From the NCBI RefSeq assembly GCF_008329945.1, contig NZ_CP035807.1, positions 3,224,001-3,288,000 of the forward strand: 64,000 nt of DNA. Reading direction: 5' to 3'. Shown one piece after another: positions 17,579-26,800 of the stretch (positions are counted from its first letter, which is position 1; each line of letters starts with the position of its first letter). Made by a program: the position numbers and the translations under genes. The DNA is from Thiospirochaeta perfilievii. Its GTDB lineage: Bacteria > Spirochaetota > Spirochaetia > DSM-2461. The notes under the pieces were generated by a model. The model saw only the letters and a list, made by a program, of their open reading frames with translations. It was not told the origin of the DNA and did no database searches.

Positions 17579-18531
17579 TAAAGACCTCCTAACCCTCTAC
17601 CACATTTAGGGTTGGGACAGACACCATCTACTAAGTTGTTTTTTATATGGGAATTCAATCTATCCACTAAGATACCCCCACAACTAGGACAGTAGGTATT
17701 AGAGCTTGTTTCTCCAGTTATATAGTCTGGGTATACATGTCTTAGTCCAACCTCCTTAGCAACTCTAATAGCCTTGGTTATCATGGGTTTTGTTGTCCCT
17801 TGTATGTTTTTAAACTTGTAACTTGGATGGAATGCTTTAAAGTGAAGGGGAATAGAATCTCCTAATTTATTAAAAACCCAGGAAGCTAAGTTTGTTATCT
17901 CTGTGGTTGAATCATTTAAGCCAGGGATTAGCAGCATTGATATCTCAAGCCAAGTATCTGACTTTGATAAAAAAAGTATAGTATTTAAAATCGTATCAAG
18001 ATCACCACCAAGAATACTTTTATATCGATCATTATTAAATAGTTTTATATCTATATTTACAGCATCAATATTTTCAAAGAAGCTAGATAGGTATTTAGAG
18101 GATATATATCCACAGGACTCCATATATGTTTTAATACCATGTTTCTTAAATAGCTTAGCTGCATCTACTATATATTCATAGGAAATTATTGGTTCATTAT
18201 ATGTAAATGTAATAGAGTTTAGGCTTTCACTAACGGCCAAATTAAGTAGCTCCTTGGGTTTAAAGTATCTTAAAGTATTACTTTTAAATTTAGAGTGCTC
18301 CCTACTAATACTCCAGTTTTGACACCATGGACAAGTTAGGTTACATCCTAGGGAACCCATGGATAGGGTCTTAGTTCCGGGGTATACATGGTAGAGGTTT
18401 CTATTTTCAATCTTATCTATACTGCCTATTGAGAACATACCTAGGTTTTGTGTTCTATTTCCACACTTACCAAAGCCATTAGGGGTTAAGAGACAGTTAT
18501 TAGGGCATAGATCACACTTAAATTTATCCAT
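17575..18531 (-). CDS. AmmeMemoRadiSam-system-type radical SAM protein (PFL-activase related)
   Basis: A 318-residue radical SAM enzyme. The CX3CX2C motif that holds the 4Fe-4S cluster is [12 protein letters not shown] (C63, C67, C70). It is preceded by an N-terminal cysteine set (C6, C9, C13, C23) and followed by a C-terminal zinc-ribbon pattern (YCPSCGG and CPNPKCG). The pattern is that of the AmrS family, usually encoded with Memo-like and AMMECR1-like proteins. Neither partner is nearby, so it is an orphan in this window. The reaction is unknown. An activase role for a glycyl radical enzyme is an alternative but less likely. Confidence 0.8.
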   Translation of the reverse strand: MDKFKCDLCPNNCLLTPNGFGKCGNRTQNLGMFSIGSIDKIENRNLYHVYPGTKTLSMGSLGCNLTCPWCQNWSISREHSKFKSNTLRYFKPKELLNLAVSESLNSITFTYNEPIISYEYIVDAAKLFKKHGIKTYMESCGYISSKYLSSFFENIDAVNIDIKLFNNDRYKSILGGDLDTILNTILFLSKSDTWLEISMLLIPGLNDSTTEITNLASWVFNKLGDSIPLHFKAFHPSYKFKNIQGTTKPMITKAIRVAKEVGLRHVYPDYITGETSSNTYCPSCGGILVDRLNSHIKNNLVDGVCPNPKCGRGLGGLY

Positions 18532-18556
18532 TAATTTAAGTGTAGGTTAAAAGTTT

Positions 18557-18585
18557 TTGAATTTACAAATAAATACACATATACT
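18557..18585 (+). promoter_or_regulatory. Promoter placing the diguanylate cyclase start codon at +1
   Basis: TTGAAT (18557-18562), exactly 17 nt, TATACT (18580-18585). The ATG at 18592 follows after 6 nt, the position expected for transcription initiation, and no Shine-Dalgarno sequence is present. This predicts a leaderless mRNA. Confidence 0.55.
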
Positions 18586-18591
18586 TTATTT

Positions 18592-20925
18592 ATGATCAAT
18601 GTTGGAATAATAATTACAAATTTATACGACCACTATCAACAAACACTTTTACGAGGAATAGAGTACTACTGTAAAGATAAAAATATAAGATTTTTTGCCT
18701 TTGTAGATATGGGAATTACAGATACTCCCTTATCTTCTATTATATATAAAAGTAACTTAGATGTTGTTGTTTTATTATCACCATCCTTAGCATCCTTATA
18801 TGGTTATGAGAATTTAAGTAGTTTTGTAGATTCCCTTCCGGACATACCTATTATTAGTGTAGGTCTTACACTTCCTGGTTGTTATAATATCCTTGTGGAT
18901 AATAGAATGGGTGTTTTTAATCTTATGAACCACTTAATTGTAGATCATGGGAAAAAAAGAGTTGCATTTATTAAGGGGCCAGATACAAATAGAGAAGCAT
19001 TTGAGAGGTTTGAAGCTTATAAAGAGAGTTTAAACCATAATAACATCCCATTTAACTATAAATTAATATCTCCTGGTAATTTTACTCCAGGTGATGGACG
19101 AAAGGGCCTATCCCTTATTATGGATATACGAAAGGAGAGTTTTGATGCTGTTTTTTGTTGCCATGACCTATCAGCCTATGAAGTAATCCAGAGTCTTCAA
19201 AGTCGTGGTTATAAGGTTCCTGAAGATGTAGTAGTAGTTGGATTTGATAACTTTGACTTAAGTAGTAGCTTCTCTCCTGCATTATCAACTGTAAAACAAC
19301 CAGTATATAATATTGGATTAATTGTTGGAGAGTATATAGATGGTATAACAAGGGGTAAAAATATATCTAAGGACCTGCTAATTGATACCCAAATAGTTCT
19401 AAGGGAGTCATGTGGTTGTATTAGGTCTATTAATTCTGATTTAAAGTTTAAAAAACCAGAAAAAGAGAGGAGTATAGAGGAGTTAGTACAAAAGGCCCAG
19501 GGAATAATCCTAGAATCAAATAAATTCAAATATGAAGTAGGAGAGTATAATAAAAAACTTCAAAAATCTATATCATTTTTTTCTGCAAAGCTACTTGAGA
19601 GTATAAAAAATAGGGATTCGATAATTCTACTTAAAGAGATTAAGGAACTTCAAATGGGAACAAGTAGTATGGATCTTGATCTTCCATTTTGGAAATATGT
19701 CTTAGAGGAGTATAATTTAGTAATTTTAGAAGGCTTATTAGATAGTGAGCTTCAGCTATATATCTCTTCAATATTAAATATGGCCCTTATTATACTCTAT
19801 GAAAATGAGAGAAAACTAGTTGATGTACAAAATGTAGATAATAGATCAATTATTCAGTATACAAATGAAATAGGAGACCTACTTTTAACATGTAAAAATG
19901 ACGAGGAGTTGAAAAAAATATTAAAAAATGGTCTCTCAACTGTAAGAATAGATAACTGCTTTATTGTCCTGTTTACAAATAAAGAGGATGTAGGAGAACT
20001 CTATTTTAGTAGGAATATGGAGAACCTTTTTGAAAATGACTCCTATGAGTTTAATCTTAGAAGTATAATCCCCAATAATCTTGGGAAAGCATCATTAAAG
20101 TCCTATATTTTTTGTGGCTTACAAGTAAATAAAAGCTATGTTGGATATATATTAATCGAGAATGGAGACTACCCTAATATGATGTATAGCTTTATATCTA
20201 AAAAGGTCTCCTACGGATTTAAGAATATCTCATTAATAAAAAAGATGAACTCCTACGCTATGGAGCTTGAAGAGGCTGTAAAAGAGAGAACAGCAGAGTT
20301 GGAAATGGCAAATAAGAGACTCCAGGAGAGATCAGTAAGGGATCAGCTAACAGGTCTGTATAATAGAAGATTTTTAAATGAGAGTATTATCTCAATAAAT
20401 GATGTTGGCCTTTATGGTGTTGTGCTAATAGATTTAGACCATTTTAAGCTTGTTAATGATGTTTATGGGCACACTTCTGGGGATAATGTTATTAAAGAGT
20501 TGGCAAAGAGTTTAACCTATGTTGTTAGACCAGAGGACTATGTAATAAGGCTTGGAGGAGAGGAATTTCTTTTAGTCTTAAGGAATTTTAAAAGGGAATT
20601 TATTAAAAAGTTTGTAAATAAAGTTAGAGATGCGGTTAAAGAGACTAAGTTTATAATGGAAAATGGTGATGAAATATATAAAACTTGTTCCCTTGGTGCC
20701 ATGGTTTATAATCCTGTAGAAAATAATGTTTTAAATTTTACATCCGCTATTTCAATAATTGATAAGTGTTTATATATATCTAAAGAGAAAGGCCGGGACA
20801 GGGGTGTTATTATAGATGTATATATAAACCAGTTTACCGGTTGTTCAGATATTGGGGAGTACATTACAAAGAACTTTCAGAAGTGTATAGAGACTCAAAA
20901 AATAAAATTAATCGAATCAAATTAG
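18592..20925 (+). CDS. Diguanylate cyclase with cytoplasmic LacI-type sugar-binding sensor domain
   Basis: A 777-residue soluble protein. Residues 1 to about 275 are a LacI/PurR-type periplasmic-binding fold without the helix-turn-helix (GIIITNLYDHYQQTLLRGI, DNRMGVFNLMNHLI, VPEDVVVVGFDNFDL). A linker and GAF-like region with a coiled coil follow, then a GGDEF domain from about residue 584 (RDQLTGLYNRRFL). The active-site loop is GGEEF (655-659). The allosteric inhibition site RPED (646-649) is intact, exactly five residues upstream. It should make cyclic di-GMP in response to an intracellular sugar-like ligand, with product inhibition. A PilZ c-di-GMP receptor is encoded at 47.5 kb. There is no signal peptide. 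Confidence 0.9.
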   Translation: MINVGIIITNLYDHYQQTLLRGIEYYCKDKNIRFFAFVDMGITDTPLSSIIYKSNLDVVVLLSPSLASLYGYENLSSFVDSLPDIPIISVGLTLPGCYNILVDNRMGVFNLMNHLIVDHGKKRVAFIKGPDTNREAFERFEAYKESLNHNNIPFNYKLISPGNFTPGDGRKGLSLIMDIRKESFDAVFCCHDLSAYEVIQSLQSRGYKVPEDVVVVGFDNFDLSSSFSPALSTVKQPVYNIGLIVGEYIDGITRGKNISKDLLIDTQIVLRESCGCIRSINSDLKFKKPEKERSIEELVQKAQGIILESNKFKYEVGEYNKKLQKSISFFSAKLLESIKNRDSIILLKEIKELQMGTSSMDLDLPFWKYVLEEYNLVILEGLLDSELQLYISSILNMALIILYENERKLVDVQNVDNRSIIQYTNEIGDLLLTCKNDEELKKILKNGLSTVRIDNCFIVLFTNKEDVGELYFSRNMENLFENDSYEFNLRSIIPNNLGKASLKSYIFCGLQVNKSYVGYILIENGDYPNMMYSFISKKVSYGFKNISLIKKMNSYAMELEEAVKERTAELEMANKRLQERSVRDQLTGLYNRRFLNESIISINDVGLYGVVLIDLDHFKLVNDVYGHTSGDNVIKELAKSLTYVVRPEDYVIRLGGEEFLLVLRNFKREFIKKFVNKVRDAVKETKFIMENGDEIYKTCSLGAMVYNPVENNVLNFTSAISIIDKCLYISKEKGRDRGVIIDVYINQFTGCSDIGEYITKNFQKCIETQKIKLIESN

Positions 20926-20972
20926 TTCTAGATATAGACTAGAATCAGAATCTTAGGTATATTAACTCTCCC

Positions 20973-21010
20973 GAAGCAGATACACAACAAGTAGCGTGTA
21001 TAGCTGCTTC
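20973..21010 (+). terminator. Hairpin in the nrdD leader (terminator or attenuator)
   Basis: GAAGCAG pairs with CTGCTTC and ATACAC with GTGTAT (13 bp in all, a 2-nt bulge and a 10-nt loop), followed by TTCTGTTT. It may end the cyclase transcript or act as an attenuator before nrdD. A smaller stem (TTCTAG / CTAGAA, 20926-20944) lies upstream. Confidence 0.45.
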
Positions 21011-21039
21011 TTCTGTTTAATAAGCACTAGGAGATATAT

Positions 21040-23295
21040 ATGAATATAGTAAAAAGAGATGGAAAAATTGTAAGTTTTGATAGGACAAAGATAGAAAATG
21101 CAGTTTTAAAGACCTGCCAAAATTTAGGATATAAATTATCGGATAAGTTATCTAATGTTCCTTCTATTGTGGAGAACCACCTTTTAAAGGATGGGGTTAA
21201 ACAGATTGAGATTGAAAAGATACAAGACCTTGTAGAAAAAGAGTTAATGCATATCGATGAGGATATTGCAAAAGAGTATATTCTTTATAGAAACAGACGA
21301 AATAGAATTAGACGAAGCCGGGTTTACCATCAGATCGATGAAATGATACAGGCTAAAAAAAATGACCTTACAAATGAAAATGGAAATATGAACACAGAGA
21401 CCCCATCAGGAATGATATCTAAAGTTGGATTTGAGAGTTCTAAGGAGTTCGCATTAGAGAGTCTACTAAACCATGAAGATAGGGTAGCCCACGAAAAGAA
21501 GGATATGCATATTCATGACCTAGATTTTTATCTTACAAAGTCTTTAACTTGTATCCAAACAGATCTTGGTAAGGTTTTTAAAAGTGGTTTTGAAACTGTA
21601 AATGGAGGAGTAAGAGCTCCAAAGAGAATATCTACAGCTGTTGGATTAACAGCAATTTCAATTCAAACCTCCCAAAATGAGATGCATGGAGGACAATCCA
21701 TCCACGCCTTTGACTTTAATATGGCACCCTTTGTTTTAATGTCTTTTAAAGAACACTACAGAGAGGGGTCTGATATTCTAGCCATAGATGTAGAGGGTTT
21801 AAAGGACTTTTCAATTTCTGAATATAGTAATAAACCCCTAGATGGTTTGCAGGGTGAACAGAGAGTATATCAGTACGCAATAAATAAAACTGTAAAAGAG
21901 ACAAAACAGGCCATGGAGGGTTTAATCCATGACTTAAATATAATGAACTCAAGAAGTGGAAATCAAGTTCCATTCTCTTCAATAAACTTTGGTACAGATA
22001 CCTCCCCAGAGGGAAGATTAGTTATTAAAAGTTACCTGGAAGCTGTTCAAAACGGTGTTGGAAATGAGAGAAAGACTGCAATATTCCCAATCTCAATTTT
22101 TAAGGTTAAAACCGGAATAAACAGAAGAGAAGGGGATAAGAACTACGATCTTTTCCTCTTTGCTCAAGAGGTTACATCCCAAAGATTTTTTCCAAACTTT
22201 ATTAATCTGGATGCACCCTTTAATCAGAGTGATAAGTGGGATATTAATGACCCTAACAGATGGTATCATGAACCTAGTACAATGGGTTGTAGAACAAGGG
22301 TATATGAGAATCGATTTGCAGAAAATAGCTCTGTTGGTAGGGGTAATGCTTCATTTACATCTGTAAATATTGTAAGAATAGCCTTAAAGTCACTATCAAT
22401 TGCTGATGACTTAAAGGGTAGAATGGAGTATTTCTATACTGAGCTTAATAATATTTTAGAGAGCGCTGCAAAACAGTTAGTAAATAGATGGAATTGGCAA
22501 AAAACTGCGCTAGCTAGGCAGTTCCCCTATGTTATGAAGTATATTGCAGAACATAACGATGGTATTAAGGGTAATGATAATGTAGAAGATATTATAAAGC
22601 ATTTCTCCCTAAGTATCGGGTTTATAGGTCTAGCTGAAACTTTAGTCGCCCTAACATCAACTAAGGACCTAGATGGTAACTATGTTAAGGGTAAACACCA
22701 TGGAGAGGATGATACTGTTCAAGAACTAGGTATAGAGATTGTCTCTTTTATGGATAAAAAGTGTAAGGAGTTAGCTGAAACTTATGATAAAAACTTTGGA
22801 CTTTTAGCTACACCAGCAGAGGGTCTAAGTCACACTTTTACAGACTCTGATAGAAAACTTTTTGGAATAGTAGAGGGAGTTACAGATAGGGAGTATTATA
22901 CTAATAGTAACCACGTTCCAGTATATTATAAGTGTTCTGTATTTCATAAGGCCCAGGTAGAAGCTAAATATCACTCTTTAACCCCTGCAGGTCATATCTT
23001 CTATATAGAGATGGATGGAAATCCATTAGATAACCTTAAAGCAGTTAAAACAGCTTTAGACTATATGTTAGATATAAATATCGGTTATGTTTCTATAAAT
23101 CACTTTGATAATAGTTGTCTAGATTGTGGTGCCCATTTCTACAATAGACAACCAGAGAAGTGCCCTATGTGTGGTAGCCAGGATATTGATATAACTGAGA
23201 GAATTACAGGGTATTTAGTTGGAACACTAGACAAGTGGAATAGGGGTAAATTTGCAGAACAGAGGGATAGAGTATCCCATAATTTTGGAGCTTAA
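21040..23295 (+). CDS. nrdD: Anaerobic (class III) ribonucleoside-triphosphate reductase
   Basis: A 751-residue glycyl radical enzyme that reduces ribonucleoside triphosphates to deoxy forms without oxygen. Residues 1 to about 90 are the ATP-cone regulatory domain (IVKRDGKIVSFDRTKIENAV). The catalytic barrel follows (HIHDLDFY, GGVRAPKRISTAVGLTA, QNEMHGGQS). Near the C-terminus are the zinc-binding cysteines CLDCG and CPMCGS and the radical loop RITGYLVG, with Gly724 as the radical site. It is directly followed, without a gap, by its activase nrdG. This gives deoxynucleotide synthesis under anoxia. An AGGAG site precedes the ATG. Confidence 0.97.
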   Translation: MNIVKRDGKIVSFDRTKIENAVLKTCQNLGYKLSDKLSNVPSIVENHLLKDGVKQIEIEKIQDLVEKELMHIDEDIAKEYILYRNRRNRIRRSRVYHQIDEMIQAKKNDLTNENGNMNTETPSGMISKVGFESSKEFALESLLNHEDRVAHEKKDMHIHDLDFYLTKSLTCIQTDLGKVFKSGFETVNGGVRAPKRISTAVGLTAISIQTSQNEMHGGQSIHAFDFNMAPFVLMSFKEHYREGSDILAIDVEGLKDFSISEYSNKPLDGLQGEQRVYQYAINKTVKETKQAMEGLIHDLNIMNSRSGNQVPFSSINFGTDTSPEGRLVIKSYLEAVQNGVGNERKTAIFPISIFKVKTGINRREGDKNYDLFLFAQEVTSQRFFPNFINLDAPFNQSDKWDINDPNRWYHEPSTMGCRTRVYENRFAENSSVGRGNASFTSVNIVRIALKSLSIADDLKGRMEYFYTELNNILESAAKQLVNRWNWQKTALARQFPYVMKYIAEHNDGIKGNDNVEDIIKHFSLSIGFIGLAETLVALTSTKDLDGNYVKGKHHGEDDTVQELGIEIVSFMDKKCKELAETYDKNFGLLATPAEGLSHTFTDSDRKLFGIVEGVTDREYYTNSNHVPVYYKCSVFHKAQVEAKYHSLTPAGHIFYIEMDGNPLDNLKAVKTALDYMLDINIGYVSINHFDNSCLDCGAHFYNRQPEKCPMCGSQDIDITERITGYLVGTLDKWNRGKFAEQRDRVSHNFGA

Positions 23296-23757
23296 ATGTT
23301 AAATATTTCAGGGTTTTATGATAGCAGTTGTACAAATGGAGAGGGATGGAGAAGTGTTATCTTTTTTTCAGGATGTCCCCATAAGTGCAAGGGGTGTCAT
23401 AACCCTGAAACCTGGGACTTTAGTTCAGGAGAACCAATTAGTGTAGATGAACTAACTAGTATGGTCTTAAAAAACAGTAGTTATATTGATGGTGTAACCC
23501 TAAGTGGAGGGGAACCCTTTCAAGAACGAAATATTGATGAGTTATTAACTTTAATTAATAATTTAAAAAAACATAACCTTACTATTTGGTGTTACTCTGG
23601 TTATAAGTATGAGGATCTTTTAATAAATCCCATGTTTAGGAAGCTTTTAGATAAGATAGATGTCCTAATTGATGGTCCTTATATAGAAGAACTCTTTGAT
23701 CCTAACCTGAAATTTAGGGGTTCTTCAAACCAAAGTGTTAAATATTTAACAAAATAA
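23296..23757 (+). CDS. nrdG: Anaerobic ribonucleotide reductase activating protein
   Basis: A 153-residue radical SAM activase. The cluster-binding motif CX3CX2C is CPHKCKGC (C27, C31, C34), followed by the glycine-rich SAM-binding segment VTLSGGEPFQE. It abstracts hydrogen from Gly724 of NrdD to create the glycyl radical. The ATG directly follows the nrdD stop codon, so the two are co-translated. The length is typical of NrdG. Confidence 0.96.
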   Translation: MLNISGFYDSSCTNGEGWRSVIFFSGCPHKCKGCHNPETWDFSSGEPISVDELTSMVLKNSSYIDGVTLSGGEPFQERNIDELLTLINNLKKHNLTIWCYSGYKYEDLLINPMFRKLLDKIDVLIDGPYIEELFDPNLKFRGSSNQSVKYLTK

Positions 23758-23809
23758 AAGAAGCTACCGATAATTATTACTATAAAAGATTAACTAACAT
23801 TAATAAGTC

Positions 23810-23838
23810 TTGATTTATATGTTTACCTCATTTATAAT
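23810..23838 (+). promoter_or_regulatory. Sigma-70-type promoter of the giant lipoprotein gene
   Basis: TTGATT (23810-23815), 17 nt, then a perfect TATAAT (23833-23838), giving a start near 23845 and a short 5' leader with GGGGG before the ATG at 23883. Confidence 0.7.
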
Positions 23839-23882
23839 GGGACATATTAATTTTTTGTAATATATTTTAGCTTGGGGGCTTC

Positions 23883-26800
23883 ATGATATCAAAGATTTAC
23901 TATTTTATAGTAGCAACTCTAATTATAGCAACTTTAGTTGCGTGTGAACTTTTTACATCAGGTTATGGGGAGAAGGTTGACTTAAGTGAACCTAGTATCT
24001 CAATAAGCGATCCTGTTAATGTGGAGTATAAGGGTGGAACTTTTACTCTAAAGGGTGTTGCCTCTGATGATACTAGTATAAAAGAAGTTGTTGTTGAATT
24101 TAAAAGCCCTGTAACTAATGATACAAAAACTAGAACTGCAACTTTAAGCGATAATAACTGGTATTTAGATATTGATAGTGATGACTCCTCCATATTTAAA
24201 GATGGAGAAGTTGAATTTACTGTTACTGCTATAGACTCTGTTGATAAAAAGAGTAGCAAAAATATTATAGTTTATCTAGATAACACCCTTCCTACTGTTT
24301 TAGTTGAATCCCCAAATTCCCAGGATAAAGATATAATTAATGGTATTCTTGATGTTATAGGATCAGCCAAAGACGCAAGTCTAGAGAAGCTTGAAGTTTA
24401 CATTGTTTCGTCAGATGATCCTACAAAAAGATATTTAGGTGTAACAGAGGGAACTTCTAGTTGGAAAGCAACATTTAATACAGAGAAATTAGAAATAGGT
24501 CTATTATCAAGTCAGACATACTATTTGGAAGTAATCGCCTATGATGTTGCAGGTAATCAGAGTAGTTACTTCTATTATAATGATGACTTATTTAGTGAAG
24601 AGATGACTCAAATAAAATCAGACCTTGGGATAAATAGTAGACCTATTGATATGTTAGCAGATATTAATAATATCGATCTTTTTGAATCGATACAGAGGTC
24701 AGATAGCTTAGCTGATAGGCTTAATTTTAATATATACCAAGATAGAGATAGACCAGAGATTATTTTGTCTAGTGATTGGGATCTTTCTTCTCCAGATAAT
24801 CTTAAATCATTTACAAATAGTGTAAATCTATCAGCTCAAGTTAAAGATGACGATGGTATTAAGACCATCGTTTTATCTGTTTATAAAAAGAGTGATAATT
24901 CACTTGTTAGACAGGGGACAATTAAACCTCTTGGATCTAGGAGCTATAATTTAGATGTAATACTAGACTCGGTTAATTGGTCTGGGTTTACTATGACCCC
25001 TGATCTTAGTAGTGGAATACTTCCAGAGGACTCTTACTATTTTACCCTAACTGTAACTGATATAGAGGGTGCATTTTCAGGTGTTGCAGATTTACCTAAC
25101 CCGGCAAATTTTGGAATAGACAGAAATAACCCAGAAGTAAAAATATTATCCTCATTATCAAATAAATATTACAATTCAAATGTAGATGTTATTATTGAAG
25201 CGAAGGATAATGTAGGTGTAACTAAGGTTGATCTATATATTAACGATGTAGATGATAAAACCCCTCTAAGTGCAATAAAACAAGATGATGGAAATTGGAA
25301 ATATACAGTAAAAACTTTAGACTATATAACAGAAGAAGATTTAGATGTAAACCTAAGTATAAAAGTTGTTGCCTCCGATGCTAGTGGAAAAACCGACACT
25401 GAGAGTATGTCTATTTACTTAGATATATTACCTCCAGTGTTAGAAGATTCAAAGATAACTATGCCAGCTAGTTTAAATCAAACTGTGGAAATAGAAGTTA
25501 CTCCTGTAGATAAAAACCTTGATAGTGTCGAATATAATTTAGATAATGAAGAAGATTGGAAACCAGTTAGTAAGGTTGATGGTTCTACTAGTATAATTAC
25601 TCTGTTAACAACAGATTATGCGGATGGAAATCATACTCTTAACTTAAAGGCAATTGATACTGCTGGGAATATTACTGAGCTTTCTAAAATTATTACCATA
25701 GATCAAGATTCTGATAAACCTGTAATTACATTTAAAACACCAGATGAAACAAATGATATCAATAGTTTTTCAGGCGCTGTTACTATTTTGGCTGAACTTA
25801 AAGATGATGATGCTATTGATGAAGAAAGTATCGTTTTAAAAATTGATGATGAAAAAGTTATTGCTTCAGAATATATAAAGCAGAATGTTGGGGGAGTTGT
25901 TACATTAAAATATACTCCAACATTTGATGATGATGGTGATCATAGTGTTTCAGTATTTGTAGCAGATAAAAAAGATATTGGTGTTGTGAAGGATGTAACA
26001 AAAAATATAGATTTTGTAATCGACTCTCGTGGTCCTACTATCAATAATATAAAAGTAGATTCAGAAGTTATCTCTAGTTTAATGTATAAAAAATCAGACT
26101 TTACTCTTTCGGGTAATGCAGCTGACTTAAAGGATGTTTCAAAGATTACAATAAAAGCTACATTTGGTGATTCGGAACCAGTTATTTATGTTATACCTTT
26201 TGATGCTGTTACTCCAAATGTTACATGGATTCAAATTATCAATGTGGATGGTAATGTTAATGATAGTGAAGAAAAGCCTCTTACAGTAACAATAGAAGCA
26301 ATAGATGCAGCTGGTAATTCAAGCGGTATTGTTACTAAAAATTTAATTATTGATAAAATAAAACCTGTATTAGATAGTGTATTATCATCGAATATTGAGA
26401 ATTTAAATGGAATAGAGACTATATCTGGAGGAGCTAGTGATGATCATTTATCATCAGTTAAAATAGCTTATATCGGTAAGAATGATGGTAAAACATCTTG
26501 GCTTAATATTGAAGGTTCACCGTATTCCTGGAAATATTATCTTGATACTAAAAAAATTGAAGATGGAAATTCCACTTTTTATGTACAAGCTACAGATCTT
26601 TCAGGAAATATTTCTAATAAAGAATACACTATAAATATAGATCAGCTAAGCGATAAACCTCAGTTTATATTTGATAAACCTATTATTAGCGGGGGAAATG
26701 AGACTACAAACTTGTTTGGATCGTCTGCTTCTGTTTCAGGATCAGTAACAGATGATGACGGTATTGATAGAGGTGAAATAAATATTTATCTATATGATTA

